Positions 23,649 through 35,066 of a stretch of DNA of 64,000 nt are shown in pieces. A model generated the notes under the pieces. It was not told the origin of the DNA. It did not search any database and was given only the letters and a program-made list of their open reading frames with translations. A program made the position numbers and the translations under genes. The stretch is from Budorcas taxicolor (lineage: Eukaryota > Chordata > Mammalia > Artiodactyla > Bovidae). Numbering within the stretch: the first letter of the stretch is position 1; each line of letters starts with the position of its first letter. Location: positions 124,001 to 188,000 of the forward strand of contig NW_026291808.1 of NCBI RefSeq assembly GCF_023091745.1, given 5' to 3'.

Positions 23649-24465
23649 ATGCGACGGGAACGCCGGGAACTCTTTCCCGACGAAGCAGGGAAAGGATCCC
23701 TCATCTCGAGCTACGAGGCGGAAACGGGGCTCCTCTGGATGTGGGCGGGACCCTCGTGATTCCTCTCGAGTGGAGACGGGTATGTCGGGGAACTTCTTGA
23801 TTTGCACCAAGGGTGTGAAGGAGCCTTTCGAAGTTCCAGAGGGGAGGTGTGATCATCCTCGAGACGCCTCAGCGGAAATGGGCCTCATCTCGCCTGGAGG
23901 GGAGAACCTCCTGGATTTTCTCGACTTGCGGCAGGTCTTCTCGAGTTACGACGGGGACCTCAGGGACCCGCTCTAGTGGCCTCAGGAAAGGCCAGTCCCC
24001 ATGCGAGTTGCTAGGGGACCTCTCGGGATTCCTCTCCCGTCCATGCCGGGGCCTCAGTCCTAGTGTGGAGTCGGGGGTCGGAACCTGAGGATTCCTCTCC
24101 AGTGTTGCCATGGATCTTGGGGTGCTTCTGAGTCTCCCCAGGGGAGTCAGGCCTCGTCTCGAGTGGGGGCATGCACGTGCGCTTTCCTCCCGAGCTGCAG
24201 CAGTAGTGTCACGATTCCTGTCACGTGGATCAAGGGATCTGTGGCTTTCCCTCGAGGCTGTCGCTCGAGGCTTTCCCACGAGGCTTTCCCACAGGGCTGT
24301 GCCACGTGCCACCTTGGTGTGAGTCGATCCTCGGCGTGAAAGACGAGCCAGTGAAGGGAAAAGAGGTTCCTCTGGAATGGACTGAGACATCTGGGGGACT
24401 CTTGGAATGGTGGCACGACCCTGGAGTTCCTCTCGCCGTTCCTGTTGAGAGGGCCTCCTCTTGAG
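23649..24465 (+). repeat. Monomer 30 (class L1), 817 bp
   Basis: It has CCTAGTGTGG, CACGATTCC and GTCGCTCG and an extra G at 24073-24077. CTCGACTTGC and GCTCTAGTGG are private. Confidence 0.9.
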
Positions 24466-25281
24466 ATGCGACGGGAACGCCGGGAACTCTTTCCCGACGA
24501 AGCAGGGAAAGGATCCCTCATCTAGAGCTACGAGGCGGAAACGGGGCTCCTCTGGATGTGGGCGGGACCCTCGTGATTCCTCTCGAGTGGAGACGGGTAT
24601 GTCGGGGAACTTCTTGATTTGCACCAATGGTGTGAAGGAGCCTTTCGAAGTTCCAGAGGGGAGGTGTGATCAGCCTCGAGACGCCTCAGCGGAAATGGGC
24701 CTCATCTCGCCTGGAGGGGAGAACCTCCTGGATTTTCTCGAGTTGCGGCAGGTCTTCTCGAGTTACGACGGGGACCTCAGGGACCCGCTCTGGTGGCCTC
24801 AGGAAAGGCCAGTCCCCATGCGAGTTGCTAGGGGACCTCTCGGGATTCCTCTCCCGTCCATGCCGGGGACTCAGTCCTTGTGTGGAGTCGGGGCCGGAAC
24901 CTGAGGATTCCTCTCCAGTGTTGCCATGGATCTTGGGGTGCTTCTGAGTCTCCCCAGGGGAGTCAGGCCTCGTCTCGAGTGGGGGCATGCACGTGCGCTT
25001 TCCTCCCGAGCTGCAGCAGTAGTGTCACGCTTCCTGTCACGTGGATCAAGGGATCTGTGGCTTTCCCTCGAGGCTGTCCCTCGAGGCTTTCCCACGAGGC
25101 TTTCCGACAGGGCTGTGCCACGTGCCACCTTGGTGTGAGTCGATCCTCGGCGTGAAAGACGAGCCGGTGAAGGGAAAAGGGGTTCCTCTGGAATGGACTG
25201 AGACATCTGGGGGACTCTTGGAATGGTGGCACGACCCTGGAGTTCCTCTCGCCGTTCCTGTTGAGAGGGCCTCCTCTTGAG
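24466..25281 (+). repeat. Monomer 31 (class L2), 816 bp
   Basis: It has CTAGAGC, ACCAATGG, TTTCCGACAGG and AAAAGGGG, as in monomer 21. Confidence 0.9.
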
Positions 25282-26097
25282 ATGCGACGGGAAGGCCGGG
25301 AACTCTTTCCCGACGAAGCAGGGAAAGGATCCCTCATCTCGAGCTACGAGGCGGAAACGGGGCTCCTCTGGATGTGGGCGGGACCCTCGTGATTCCTCTC
25401 GAGTGGAGACGGGTATGTCGGGGAACTTCTTGATTTGCACCAAGGGTGTGAATGACCCTAACGAAGTTTCAGAGCGGAGGTGTGATCAGCCTCGAGACGC
25501 CTCAGCGGAAATGGGCCTCATCTCGCCTGGAGGGGAGAACCTCCTGGATTTTCTCGAGTTGCGGCAGGTCTTCTCGAGTTACGACGGGGACCTCAGGGAC
25601 CCGCTCTGGTGGCCTCAGGAAAGGCCAGTCCCCATGCGAGTTGCTAGGGGACCTCTCGGGATTCCTCTCCCGTCCATGCCGGGGCCTCAGTCCTTGTGTG
25701 GAGTCGGGGCCGGAACCTGAGGATTCCTCTCCAGTGTTGCCATGGATCTTGGGGTGCTTCTGAGTCTCCCCAGGGGAGTCAGGCCTCGTCTCGAGTGGGG
25801 GCATGCACGTGCGCTTTCCTCCCGAGCTGCAGCAGTAGTGTCACGCTTCCTGTCACGTGGATCAAGGGATCTGTGGCTTTCCCTCGAGCCTGTCCCTCGA
25901 GGCTTTCCCACGAGGCTTTCCCACAGGGCTGTGCCACGTGCCACCTTGGTGTGAGTCGATCCTCGGCGTGAAAGACGAGCCGGTGAAGGGAAAAGAGGTT
26001 CCTCTGGAATGGACTGAGACATCTGGGGGACTCTTGGAATGGTGGCACGACCCTGGAGTTCCTCTCGCCGTTCCTGTTGAGAGGGCCTCCTCTTGAG
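25282..26097 (+). repeat. Monomer 32 (class L3), 816 bp
   Basis: It has GGGAAGGCC and GAATGACCCT. A private CCTAACGAAG lies near 25456, and it has CCTCGAGCC. Confidence 0.9.
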
Positions 26098-26912
26098 ATG
26101 CGACGGGAACGCCGGGAACTCTTTCCCGACGAAGCAGGGAAAGGATCCCTCATCTCGAGCTACGAGGCGGAAACGGGGCTCCTCTGGATGTGGGCGGGAC
26201 CCTCGTGATTCCTCTCGAGTGGAGACGGGTATGTCGGGGAACTTCTTGATTTGCACCAAGGGTGTGAAGGAGCCTTTCGAAGTTCCAGAGGGGAGGTGTG
26301 ATCAGCCTCGAGACGCCTCAGCGGAAATGGGCCTCATCTCGCCTTAGGGGAGAACCTCCTGGATTTTCTCGAGTTGCGGAAGGTCTTCTCGAGTTACGAC
26401 GGGGACCTCAGGGACCCGCTCTGGTGGCCTCAGGAAAGGCCAGTCCCCATGCGAGTTGCTAGGGGACCTCTCGGGATTCCTCTCCCGTCCATGCCGGGGC
26501 CTCAGTCCTTGTGTGGAGTCGGGGCCGGAACCTGAGGATTCCTCTCCAGTGTTGCCATGGATCTTGGGGTGCTTCTGAGTCTCCCCAGGGGAGTCAGGCC
26601 TCGTCTCGAGTGGGGGCATGCACGTGCGCTTTCCTCCCGAGCTGCAGCAGTAGTGTCACGCTTCCTGTCACGTGGATCAAGGGATCTGTGGCTTTCCCTC
26701 GAGCCTGTCCCTCGAGGCTTTCCCACGAGGCTTTCCCACAGGGCTGTGCCACGTGCCACCTTGGTGTGAGTCGATCCTCGGCGTGAAAGACGAGCCGGTG
26801 AAGGGAAAAGAGGTTCCTCTGGAATGGACTGAGACATCTGGGGGACTCTTGGAATGGTGGCACGACCCTGGAGTTCCTCTCGCCGTTCCTGTTGAGAGGG
26901 CCTCCTCTTGAG
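26098..26912 (+). repeat. Monomer 33 (class L5), 815 bp
   Basis: It has CCTTAGGGG, GCGGAAGG and CCTCGAGCC. Confidence 0.9.
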
Positions 26913-27728
26913 ATGCGACGGGAACGCCGGGAACTCTTTCCCGACGAAGCAGGGAAAGGATCCCTCATCTCGAGCTACGAGGCGGAAACGGGGCTCCTCT
27001 GGATGTGGGCGGGACCCTCGTGATTCCTCTCGAGTGGAGACGGGTATGTTGGGGAACTTCTTGATTTGCACCAAGGGTGTGAATGACCCTATCGAAGCTT
27101 CAGAGCGGAGGTGTGATCAGCCTCGAGACGCCTCAGCAGAAATGGGCCTCATCTCGCCTGGAGGGGAGAACCTCCTGGATTTTCTCGAGTTGCGGCAGGT
27201 CTTCTCGAGTTACGACGGGGACCTCAGGGACCCGCTCTGGTGGCCTCAGGAAAGGCCAGTCCCCATGCGAGTTGCTAGGGGACCTCTCGGGATTCCTCTC
27301 CCGTCCATGCCGGGGCCTCAGTCCTTGTGTGGAGTCGGGGCCGGAACCTGAGGATTCCTCTCCAGTGTTGCCATGGATCTTGGGGTGCTTCTGAGTCTCC
27401 CCAGGGGAGTCAGGCCTCGTCTCGAGTGGGGGCATGCACGTGCGCTTTCCTCCCGAGCTGCAGCAGTAGTGTCACGCTTCCTGTCACGTGGATCAAGGGA
27501 TCTGTGGCTTTCCCTCGAGCCTGTCCCTCGAGGCTTTCCCACGAGGCTTTCCCACAGGGCTGTGCCACGTGCCACCTTGGTGTGAGTCGATCCTCGGCGT
27601 GAAAGACGAGCCGGTGAAGGGAAAAGAGGTTCCTCTGGAATGGACTGAGACATCTGGGGGACTCTTGGAATGGTGGCACGACCCTGGAGTTCCTCTCGCC
27701 GTTCCTGTTGAGAGGGCCTCCTCTTGAG
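26913..27728 (+). repeat. Monomer 34 (class L3), 816 bp
   Basis: It has TATGTTGGG, GAATGACCCT, GAAGCTTCAG and CCTCGAGCC. It is the last left-domain monomer before the five-class order begins. Confidence 0.9.
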
Positions 27729-28544
27729 ATGCGACGGGAACGCCGGGAACTCTTTCCCGACGAAGCAGGGAAAGGATCCCTCATCTCGAGCTACGAGACG
27801 GAAACGGGGCTCCTCTGGATGTGGGCGGGACCCTCGTGATTCCTCTCGAGTGGAGACGGGTATGTCGGGGAACTTCTTGATTTGCACCAAGGGTGTGAAG
27901 GAGCCTTTCAAAGTTCCAGAGGGGAGGTGTGATCAGCCTCTAGACATCTCAGCGGAAATGGGCCTCATCTCGCCTGGAGGGGAGAACCTCCTGGATTTTC
28001 TCGAGTTGCGGTAGGTCTTCTCGAGTTACGACGGGGACCTCAGGGACCCGCTCTTGTGGCCTCAGGAAAGGCCAGTCCCCATGCGAGTTGCTAGGGGACC
28101 TCTCGGGATTCCTCTCCCGTCCATGCCGGGACCTCAGTCCTTGTGTGGAGTCGGGGCCGGAACCTGAGGATTCCTCTCCAGTGTTGCCATGGATCTTGGG
28201 GTGCTTCTGAGTCTCCCCAGGGGAGTCAGGCCTCGTCTCGAGTGGGGGCATGCACGTGCGCTTTCCTCCCGAGCTGCAGCAGTAGTGTCACGCTTCCTGT
28301 CACGTGGATCAAGGGATCTGTGGCTTTCCCTCGAGGCTGTCCCTCGAGGCTTTCCCACGAGGCTTTCCCACAGGGCTGTGCCACGTGCCACCTTGGTGTG
28401 AGTCGATCCTCGGCGTGAAAGACGAGCCGGTGAAGGGAAAAGAGGTTCCTCTGGAATGGACTGAGACATCTGGGGGACTCTTGGAATGGTGGCACGACCC
28501 TGGAGTTCCTCTCGCCGTTCCTGTTGAGAGGGCCTCCTCTTGAG
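27729..28544 (+). repeat. Monomer 35 (class a), 816 bp
   Basis: First CCTTTCAAAG / CCTCTAGACATC monomer. GCGGTAGG and GAGACGGA are private. Confidence 0.9.
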
Positions 28545-29359
28545 ATGCGACGGGAACGCCGGGAACTCTTTCCCGACGAAGCAGGGAAAGGATCCCTCAT
28601 CTCGAGCTACGAGGCGGAAACGGGGCTCCTCTGGATGTGGGCGGGACCCTCGTGATTCCTCTCGAGTGGAGACGGGTATGTCGGGGAACTTCTTGATTTG
28701 CACCAAGGGTGTGAAGGAGCCTTTCGAAGTTCCAGAGGTGAGGTGTGATCAGCCTCGAGACGCCTCAGCGGAAATGGGCCTCATCTCGCCTTAGGGGAGA
28801 ACCTCCTGGATTTTCTCGAGTTGCGGAAGGTCTTCTCGAGTTACGACGGGGACCTCAGGGACCCGCTCTGGTGGCCTCAGGAAAGGCCAGTCCCCATGCG
28901 AGTTGCTAGGGGACCTCTCGGGATTCCTCTCCCGTCCATGCCGGGGCCTCAGTCCTTGTGTGGATTCGGGGCCGGAACCTGAGGATTCCTCTCCAGTGTT
29001 GCCATGGATCTTGGGGTGCTTCTGAGTCTCCCCAGGGGAGTCAGGCCTCGTCTCGAGTGGGGGCATGCACGTGCGCTTTCCTCCCGAGCTGCAGCAGTAG
29101 TGTCACGCTTCCTGTCACGTGGATCAAGGGATCTGTGGCTTTCCCTCGAGCCTGTCCCTCGAGGCTTTCCCACGAGGCTTTCCCACAGGGCTGTGCCACG
29201 TGCCACCTTGGTGTGAGTCGATCCTCGGCGTGAAAGACGAGCCGGTGAAAGGAAAAGAGGTTCCTCTGGAATGGACTGAGACATCTGGGGGACTCTTGGA
29301 ATGGTGGCACGACCCTGGAGTTCCTCTCGCCGTTCCTGTTGAGAGGGCCTCCTCTTGAG
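28545..29359 (+). repeat. Monomer 36 (class b), 815 bp
   Basis: It has CCTTAGGGG, GTGGATTCGG and GTGAAAGGAAAAG. Confidence 0.9.
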
Positions 29360-30175
29360 ATGCGACGGGAACGCTGTGAACTCTTTCCCGAGGAAGCAGG
29401 GAAAGGATTCCTCATCTCGAGCTACGAGGCGGAAACGGGACTCCTCTGGATGTTGGCGGGACCCTCGTGATTCCTCTCGAGTGGAGACGGCTCGGTCGGG
29501 GAACTTCTTGATTTGCACCAAGGGTGTGAAGGAGCCTTTCGAAGTTCCAGAGGTGAGGTGGGATCAGCCTCGAGACGCCTCAGCGGAAATGGGCCTCATC
29601 TCGCCTGGAGGGGAGAACCTCCTTGATTTTCTCGAGTTGCGGCAGGTCTTCTCGAGTTACGACGGGGACCTCAGGGACCCGCTCTGGTGGCCTCAGGAAA
29701 GGCCAGTCCCCATGCGAGTTGCTAGGGGACCTCTCGGGATTCCTCTCCCGTCCATGCCGGGGCCTCAGTCCTTGTGTGGAGTCGGGGCCGGAACCTGAGG
29801 ATTCCTCTCCAGTGTTGCCATGGATCTTGGGGTGCTTCTGAGTCTCCCCAGGGGAGTCAGGCCTCGTCTCGAGTGGGGGCATGCACGTGCGTTTTCCTCC
29901 CGAGCTGCAGCAGTAGTGTCACGCTTCCTGTCACGTGGATCAAGGGATCTGTGGCTTTCCCTCGAGCCTGTCCCTCGAGGCTTTCCCACGAGGCTTTCCC
30001 ACAGGGCTGTGCCACGTGCCACCTTGGTGTGAGTCGATCCTCGGCGTGAAAGACGAGCCGGTGAAGGGAAAAGAGGTTCCTCTGGAATGGACTGAGACAT
30101 CTGGGAGACTCTTGGAATGGTGGCACGACCCTGGAGTTCCTCTCGCCGTTCCTGTTGAGAGGGCCTCCTCTTGAG
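29360..30175 (+). repeat. Monomer 37 (class c), 816 bp
   Basis: It has GGCTCGGTCGG, GTGGGATCAG and GTGCGTTTTCC. The BamHI site is lost (AAAGGATTCC), and ATGTTGGCGG and CTGGGAGACTC are shared with monomer 41 only. Confidence 0.9.
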
Positions 30176-30990
30176 ATGCGACGGGAAGGCCGGGAACTCT
30201 TTCCCGAGGAAGCAGGGAAAGGATCCCTCATCTCGAGCTACGAGGCGGAAACGGGGCTCCTCTGGATGTGGGCGGGACCCTCGTGATTCCTCTCGAGTGG
30301 AGACGGGTATGTCGGGGAACTTCTTGATTTGCACCAAGGGTGTGAAGGAGCCTTTCGAAGTTCCAGAGGTGAGGTGTGATCAGCCTCGAGACGCCTCAGC
30401 GGAAATGGGCCTCATCTCGCCTTAGGGGAGAACCTCCTGGATTTTCTCGAGTTGCGGAAGGTCTTCTCGAGTTACGACGGGGACCTCAGGGACCCGCTCT
30501 GGTGGCCTCAGGAAAGGCCAGTCCCCATGCGAGTTGCTAGGGGACCTCTCGGGATTCCTCTCCCGTCCATGCCGGGGCCTCAGTCCTTGTGTGGAGTCGG
30601 GGCCGGAACCTGAGGATTCCTCTCCAGTGTTGCCATGGATCTTGGGGTGCTTCTGAGTCTCCCCAGGGGAGTCAGGCCTCGTCTCGAGTGGGGGCATGCA
30701 CGTGCGCTTTCCTCCCGAGCTGCAGCAGTAGTGTCACGCTTCCTGTCACGTGGATCAAGGGATCTGTGGCTTTCCCTCGAGGCTGTCCCTCGAGGCTTTC
30801 CCACGAGGCTTTCCCACAGGGCTGTGCCACGTGCCACCTTGGTGTGAGTCGATCCTCGGCGTGAAAGACGAGCCGGTGAAGGGAAAAGAGGTTCCTCTGG
30901 AATGGACTGAGACATCTGGGGGACTCTTGGAATGGTGGCACGACCCTGGAGTTCCTCTCGCCGTTCCTGTTGAGAGGGCCTCCTCTTGAG
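30176..30990 (+). repeat. Monomer 38 (class d), 815 bp
   Basis: It has GGGAAGGCC with CCGAGGAAGC, a combination shared with monomer 42. Confidence 0.9.
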
Positions 30991-31805
30991 ATGCGACGGG
31001 AACGCTGTGAACTCTTTCCCGAGGAAGCAGGGAAAGGATCCCTCATCTCGAGCTACGAGGCGGAAACGGGGCTCCTCTGGATGTGGGCGGGACCCTCGTG
31101 ATTCCTCTCGAGTGGAGACGGGTATGTCGGGGAACTTCTTGATTTGCACCAAGGGTGTGAAGGAGCCTTTCGAAGTTTCAGAGGTGAGGTGTGATCAGCC
31201 TCGAGACGCCTCAGCGGAAATGGGCCTCATCTCGCCTTAGGGGAGAACCTCCTGGATTTTCTCGAGTTGCGGCAGGTCTTCTCGAGTTACGACGGGGACC
31301 TCAGGGACCCGCTCTGGTGGCCTCAGGAAAGGCCAGTCCCCATGCGAGTTGCTAGGGGACCTCTCGGGATTCCTCTCCCGTCCATGCCGGGGCCTCAGTC
31401 CTTGTGTGGAGTCGGGGCCGGAACCTGAGGATTCCTCTCCAGTGTTGCCATGGATCTTGGGGTGCTTCTGAGTCTCCCCAGGGGAGTCAGGCCTCGTCTC
31501 GAGTGGGGGCATGCACGTGCGCTTTCCTCCCGAGCTGCAGCAGTAGTGTCACGCTTCCTGTCACGTGGATCAAGGGATCTGTGGCTTTCCCTCGAGGCTG
31601 TCCCTCGAGGCTTTCCCACGAGGCTTTCCCACAGGGCTGTGCCACGTGCCACCTTGGTGTGAGTCGATCCTCGGCGTGAAAGACGAGCCGGTGAAGGGAA
31701 AAGAGGTTCCTCTGGAATGGACTGAGACATCTGGGGGACTCTTGGAATGGTGGCACGACCCTGGAGTTCCTCTCGCCGTTCCTGTTGAGAGGGCCTCCTC
31801 TTGAG
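30991..31805 (+). repeat. Monomer 39 (class e), 815 bp
   Basis: It has AACGCTGTG, GTTTCAGAGGTG and CCTTAGGGG, but GCGGCAGG rather than GCGGAAGG. Confidence 0.9.
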
Positions 31806-32620
31806 ATGCGACGGGAACGCCGGGAACTCTTTCCCGACGAAGCAGGGAAAGGATCCCTCATCTCGAGCTACGAGGCGGAAACGGGGCTCCTCTGGATGTG
31901 GGCGGGACCCTCGTGATTCCTCTCGAGTGGAGACGGGTATGTCGGGGAACTTCTTGATTTGCACCAAGGGTGTGAAGGAGCCTTTCGAAGTTCCAGAGGT
32001 GAGGTGTGATCAGCCTCGAGACGCCTCAGCGGAAATGGGCCTCATCTCGCCTTAGGGGAGAACCTCCTGGATTTTCTCGAGTTGCGGAAGGTCTTCTCGA
32101 GTTACGACGGGGACCTCAGGGACCCGCTCTGGTGGCCTCAGGAAAGGCCAGTCCCCATGCGAGTTGCTAGGGGACCTCTCGGGATTCCTCTCCCGTCCAT
32201 GCCGGGGCCTCAGTCCTTGTGTGGATTCGGGGCCGGAACCTGAGGATTCCTCTCCAGTGTTGCCATGGATCTTGGGGTGCTTCTGAGTCTCCCCAGGGGA
32301 GTCAGGCCTCGTCTCGAGTGGGGGCATGCACGTGCGCTTTCCTCCCGAGCTGCAGCAGTAGTGTCACGCTTCCTGTCACGTGGATCAAGGGATCTGTGGC
32401 TTTCCCTCGAGCCTGTCCCTCGAGGCTTTCCCACGAGGCTTTCCCACAGGGCTGTGCCACGTGCCACCTTGGTGTGAGTCGATCCTCGGCGTGAAAGACG
32501 AGCCGGTGAAAGGAAAAGAGGTTCCTCTGGAATGGACTGAGACATCTGGGGGACTCTTGGAATGGTGGCACGACCCTGGAGTTCCTCTCGCCGTTCCTGT
32601 TGAGAGGGCCTCCTCTTGAG
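31806..32620 (+). repeat. Monomer 40 (class b), 815 bp
   Basis: Duplicate of monomer 36, 3261 bp away, with GTGGATTCGG and GTGAAAGG. Confidence 0.9.
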
Positions 32621-33436
32621 ATGCGACGGGAACGCTGTGAACTCTTTCCCGAGGAAGCAGGGAAAGGATTCCTCATCTCGAGCTACGAGGCGGAAACGGG
32701 ACTCCTCTGGATGTTGGCGGGACCCTCGTGATTCCTCTCGAGTGGAGACGGCTCGGTCGGGGAACTTCTTGATTTGCACCAAGGGTGTGAAGGAGCCTTT
32801 CGAAGTTCCAGAGGTGAGGTGGGATCAGCCTCGAGACGCCTCAGCGGAAATGGGCCTCATCTCGCCTGGAGGGGAGAACCTCCTTGATTTTCTCGAGTTG
32901 CGGCAGGTCTTCTCGAGTTACGACGGGGACCTCAGGGACCCGCTCTGGTGGCCTCAGGAAAGGCCAGTCCCCATGCGAGTTGCTAGGGGACCTCTCGGGA
33001 TTCCTCTCCCGTCCATGCCGGGGCCTCAGTCCTTGTGTGGAGTCGGGGCCGGAACCTGAGGATTCCTCTCCAGTGTTGCCATGGATCTTGGGGTGCTTCT
33101 GAGTCTCCCCAGGGGAGTCAGGCCTCGTCTCGAGTGGGGGCATGCACGTGCGTTTTCCTCCCGAGCTGCAGCAGTAGTGTCACGCTTCCTGTCACGTGGA
33201 TCAAGGGATCTGTGGCTTTCCCTCGAGCCTGTCCCTCGAGGCTTTCCCACGAGGCTTTCCCACAGGGCTGTGCCACGTGCCACCTTGGTGTGAGTCGATC
33301 CTCGGCGTGAAAGACGAGCCGGTGAAGGGAAAAGAGGTTCCTCTGGAATGGACTGAGACATCTGGGAGACTCTTGGAATGGTGGCACGACCCTGGAGTTC
33401 CTCTCGCCGTTCCTGTTGAGAGGGCCTCCTCTTGAG
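32621..33436 (+). repeat. Monomer 41 (class c), 816 bp
   Basis: Duplicate of monomer 37 with all its private variants. Confidence 0.9.
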
Positions 33437-34251
33437 ATGCGACGGGAAGGCCGGGAACTCTTTCCCGAGGAAGCAGGGAAAGGATCCCTCATCTCGAGCT
33501 ACGAGGCGGAAACGGGGCTCCTCTGGATGTGGGCGGGACCCTCGTGATTCCTCTCGAGTGGAGACGGGTATGTCGGGGAACTTCTTGATTTGCACCAAGG
33601 GTGTGAAGGAGCCTTTCGAAGTTCCAGAGGTGAGGTGTGATCAGCCTCGAGACGCCTCAGCGGAAATGGGCCTCATCTCGCCTTAGGGGAGAACCTCCTG
33701 GATTTTCTCGAGTTGCGGAAGGTCTTCTCGAGTTACGACGGGGACCTCAGGGACCCGCTCTGGTGGCCTCAGGAAAGGCCAGTCCCCATGCGAGTTGCTA
33801 GGGGACCTCTCGGGATTCCTCTCCCGTCCATGCCGGGGCCTCAGTCCTTGTGTGGAGTCGGGGCCGGAACCTGAGGATTCCTCTCCAGTGTTGCCATGGA
33901 TCTTGGGGTGCTTCTGAGTCTCCCCAGGGGAGTCAGGCCTCGTCTCGAGTGGGGGCATGCACGTGCGCTTTCCTCCCGAGCTGCAGCAGTAGTGTCACGC
34001 TTCCTGTCACGTGGATCAAGGGATCTGTGGCTTTCCCTCGAGGCTGTCCCTCGAGGCTTTCCCACGAGGCTTTCCCACAGGGCTGTGCCACGTGCCACCT
34101 TGGTGTGAGTCGATCCTCGGCGTGAAAGACGAGCCGGTGAAGGGAAAAGAGGTTCCTCTGGAATGGACTGAGACATCTGGGGGACTCTTGGAATGGTGGC
34201 ACGACCCTGGAGTTCCTCTCGCCGTTCCTGTTGAGAGGGCCTCCTCTTGAG
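33437..34251 (+). repeat. Monomer 42 (class d), 815 bp
   Basis: Duplicate of monomer 38. Confidence 0.9.
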
Positions 34252-35066
34252 ATGCGACGGGAACGCTGTGAACTCTTTCCCGAGGAAGCAGGGAAAGGAT
34301 CCCTCATCTCGAGCTACGAGGCGGAAACGGGGCTCCTCTGGATGTGGGCGGGACCCTCGTGATTCCTCTCGAGTGGAGACGGGTATGTCGGGGAACTTCT
34401 TGATTTGCACCAAGGGTGTGAAGGAGCCTTTCGAAGTTTCAGAGGTGAGGTGTGATCAGCCTCGAGACGCCTCAGCGGAAATGGGCCTCATCTCGCCTTA
34501 GGGGAGAACCTCCTGGATTTTCTCGAGTTGCGGCAGGTCTTCTCGAGTTACGACGGGGACCTCAGGGACCCGCTCTGGTGGCCTCAGGAAAGGCCAGTCC
34601 CCATGCGAGTTGCTAGGGGACCTCTCGGGATTCCTCTCCCGTCCATGCCGGGGCCTCAGTCCTTGTGTGGAGTCGGGGCCGGAACCTGAGGATTCCTCTC
34701 CAGTGTTGCCATGGATCTTGGGGTGCTTCTGAGTCTCCCCAGGGGAGTCAGGCCTCGTCTCGAGTGGGGGCATGCACGTGCGCTTTCCTCCCGAGCTGCA
34801 GCAGTAGTGTCACGCTTCCTGTCACGTGGATCAAGGGATCTGTGGCTTTCCCTCGAGGCTGTCCCTCGAGGCTTTCCCACGAGGCTTTCCCACAGGGCTG
34901 TGCCACGTGCCACCTTGGTGTGAGTCGATCCTCGGCGTGAAAGACGAGCCGGTGAAGGGAAAAGAGGTTCCTCTGGAATGGACTGAGACATCTGGGGGAC
35001 TCTTGGAATGGTGGCACGACCCTGGAGTTCCTCTCGCCGTTCCTGTTGAGAGGGCCTCCTCTTGAG
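34252..35066 (+). repeat. Monomer 43 (class e), 815 bp
   Basis: Duplicate of monomer 39, including GCGGCAGG. Confidence 0.9.

Larger units (their letters stand above)
20391..24077. other. Cluster of single-base homopolymer indels
   Basis: Eight length changes in short base runs fall within 3.7 kb: extra G at 20394-20397, 21094-21097, 21211-21214 and 24073-24077; missing G at 21132-21135; missing C near 22671, 22917 and 23531. They account for the odd monomer lengths 817, 817, 814, 814 and 817 (monomers 26-30). No other monomer shows such a net length change. They probably reflect low consensus accuracy here, though a biological cause is not excluded. Confidence 0.8.
22021..26912 (+). repeat. 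Degenerate third copy of the left unit (monomers 28-33)
   Basis: The order is L5-L4-L1-L2-L3-L5. L1-L2-L3 (23649-26097) is the third occurrence of that succession. The flanking 815-bp L5 monomers (28 and 33) may be part of a longer six-member unit of which only one full period is visible. Confidence 0.65.
1..27728 (+). repeat. Left domain: loosely ordered satellite I monomers 1-34
   Basis: Most monomers are 816 bp; only 8, 28 and 33 carry the 815-bp CCTTAGGGG allele. Classes recognised by shared variants are: L1 (1, 20, 24, 30; CACGATTCC and GTCGCTCG), L2 (2, 21, 25, 31; ACCAATGG, GGGGACTC and AAAAGGGG), L3 (6, 18, 22, 26, 32, 34; GAATGACCCT), L4 (7, 23, 27, 29; TACGATGGGG), L5 (8, 28, 33; CCTTAGGGG with GCGGAAGG) and L6 (10-13, 16, 17; CTTTGTTTGG). 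The remaining monomers are intermediates. Order is regular only from about monomer 20 onward. Confidence 0.85.
27729..31805 (+). repeat. HOR unit copy 1 (a-b-c-d-e, monomers 35-39)
   Basis: First complete five-class unit, exactly 4077 bp. Its class a monomer differs from later ones by a GCGGTAGG variant (near 28011) and GAGACGGA (near 27795). Its c monomer has private changes (AAAGGATTCC, ATGTTGGCGG, CTCCTTGATT, CTGGGAGACTC) that recur only in monomer 41. Confidence 0.85.
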
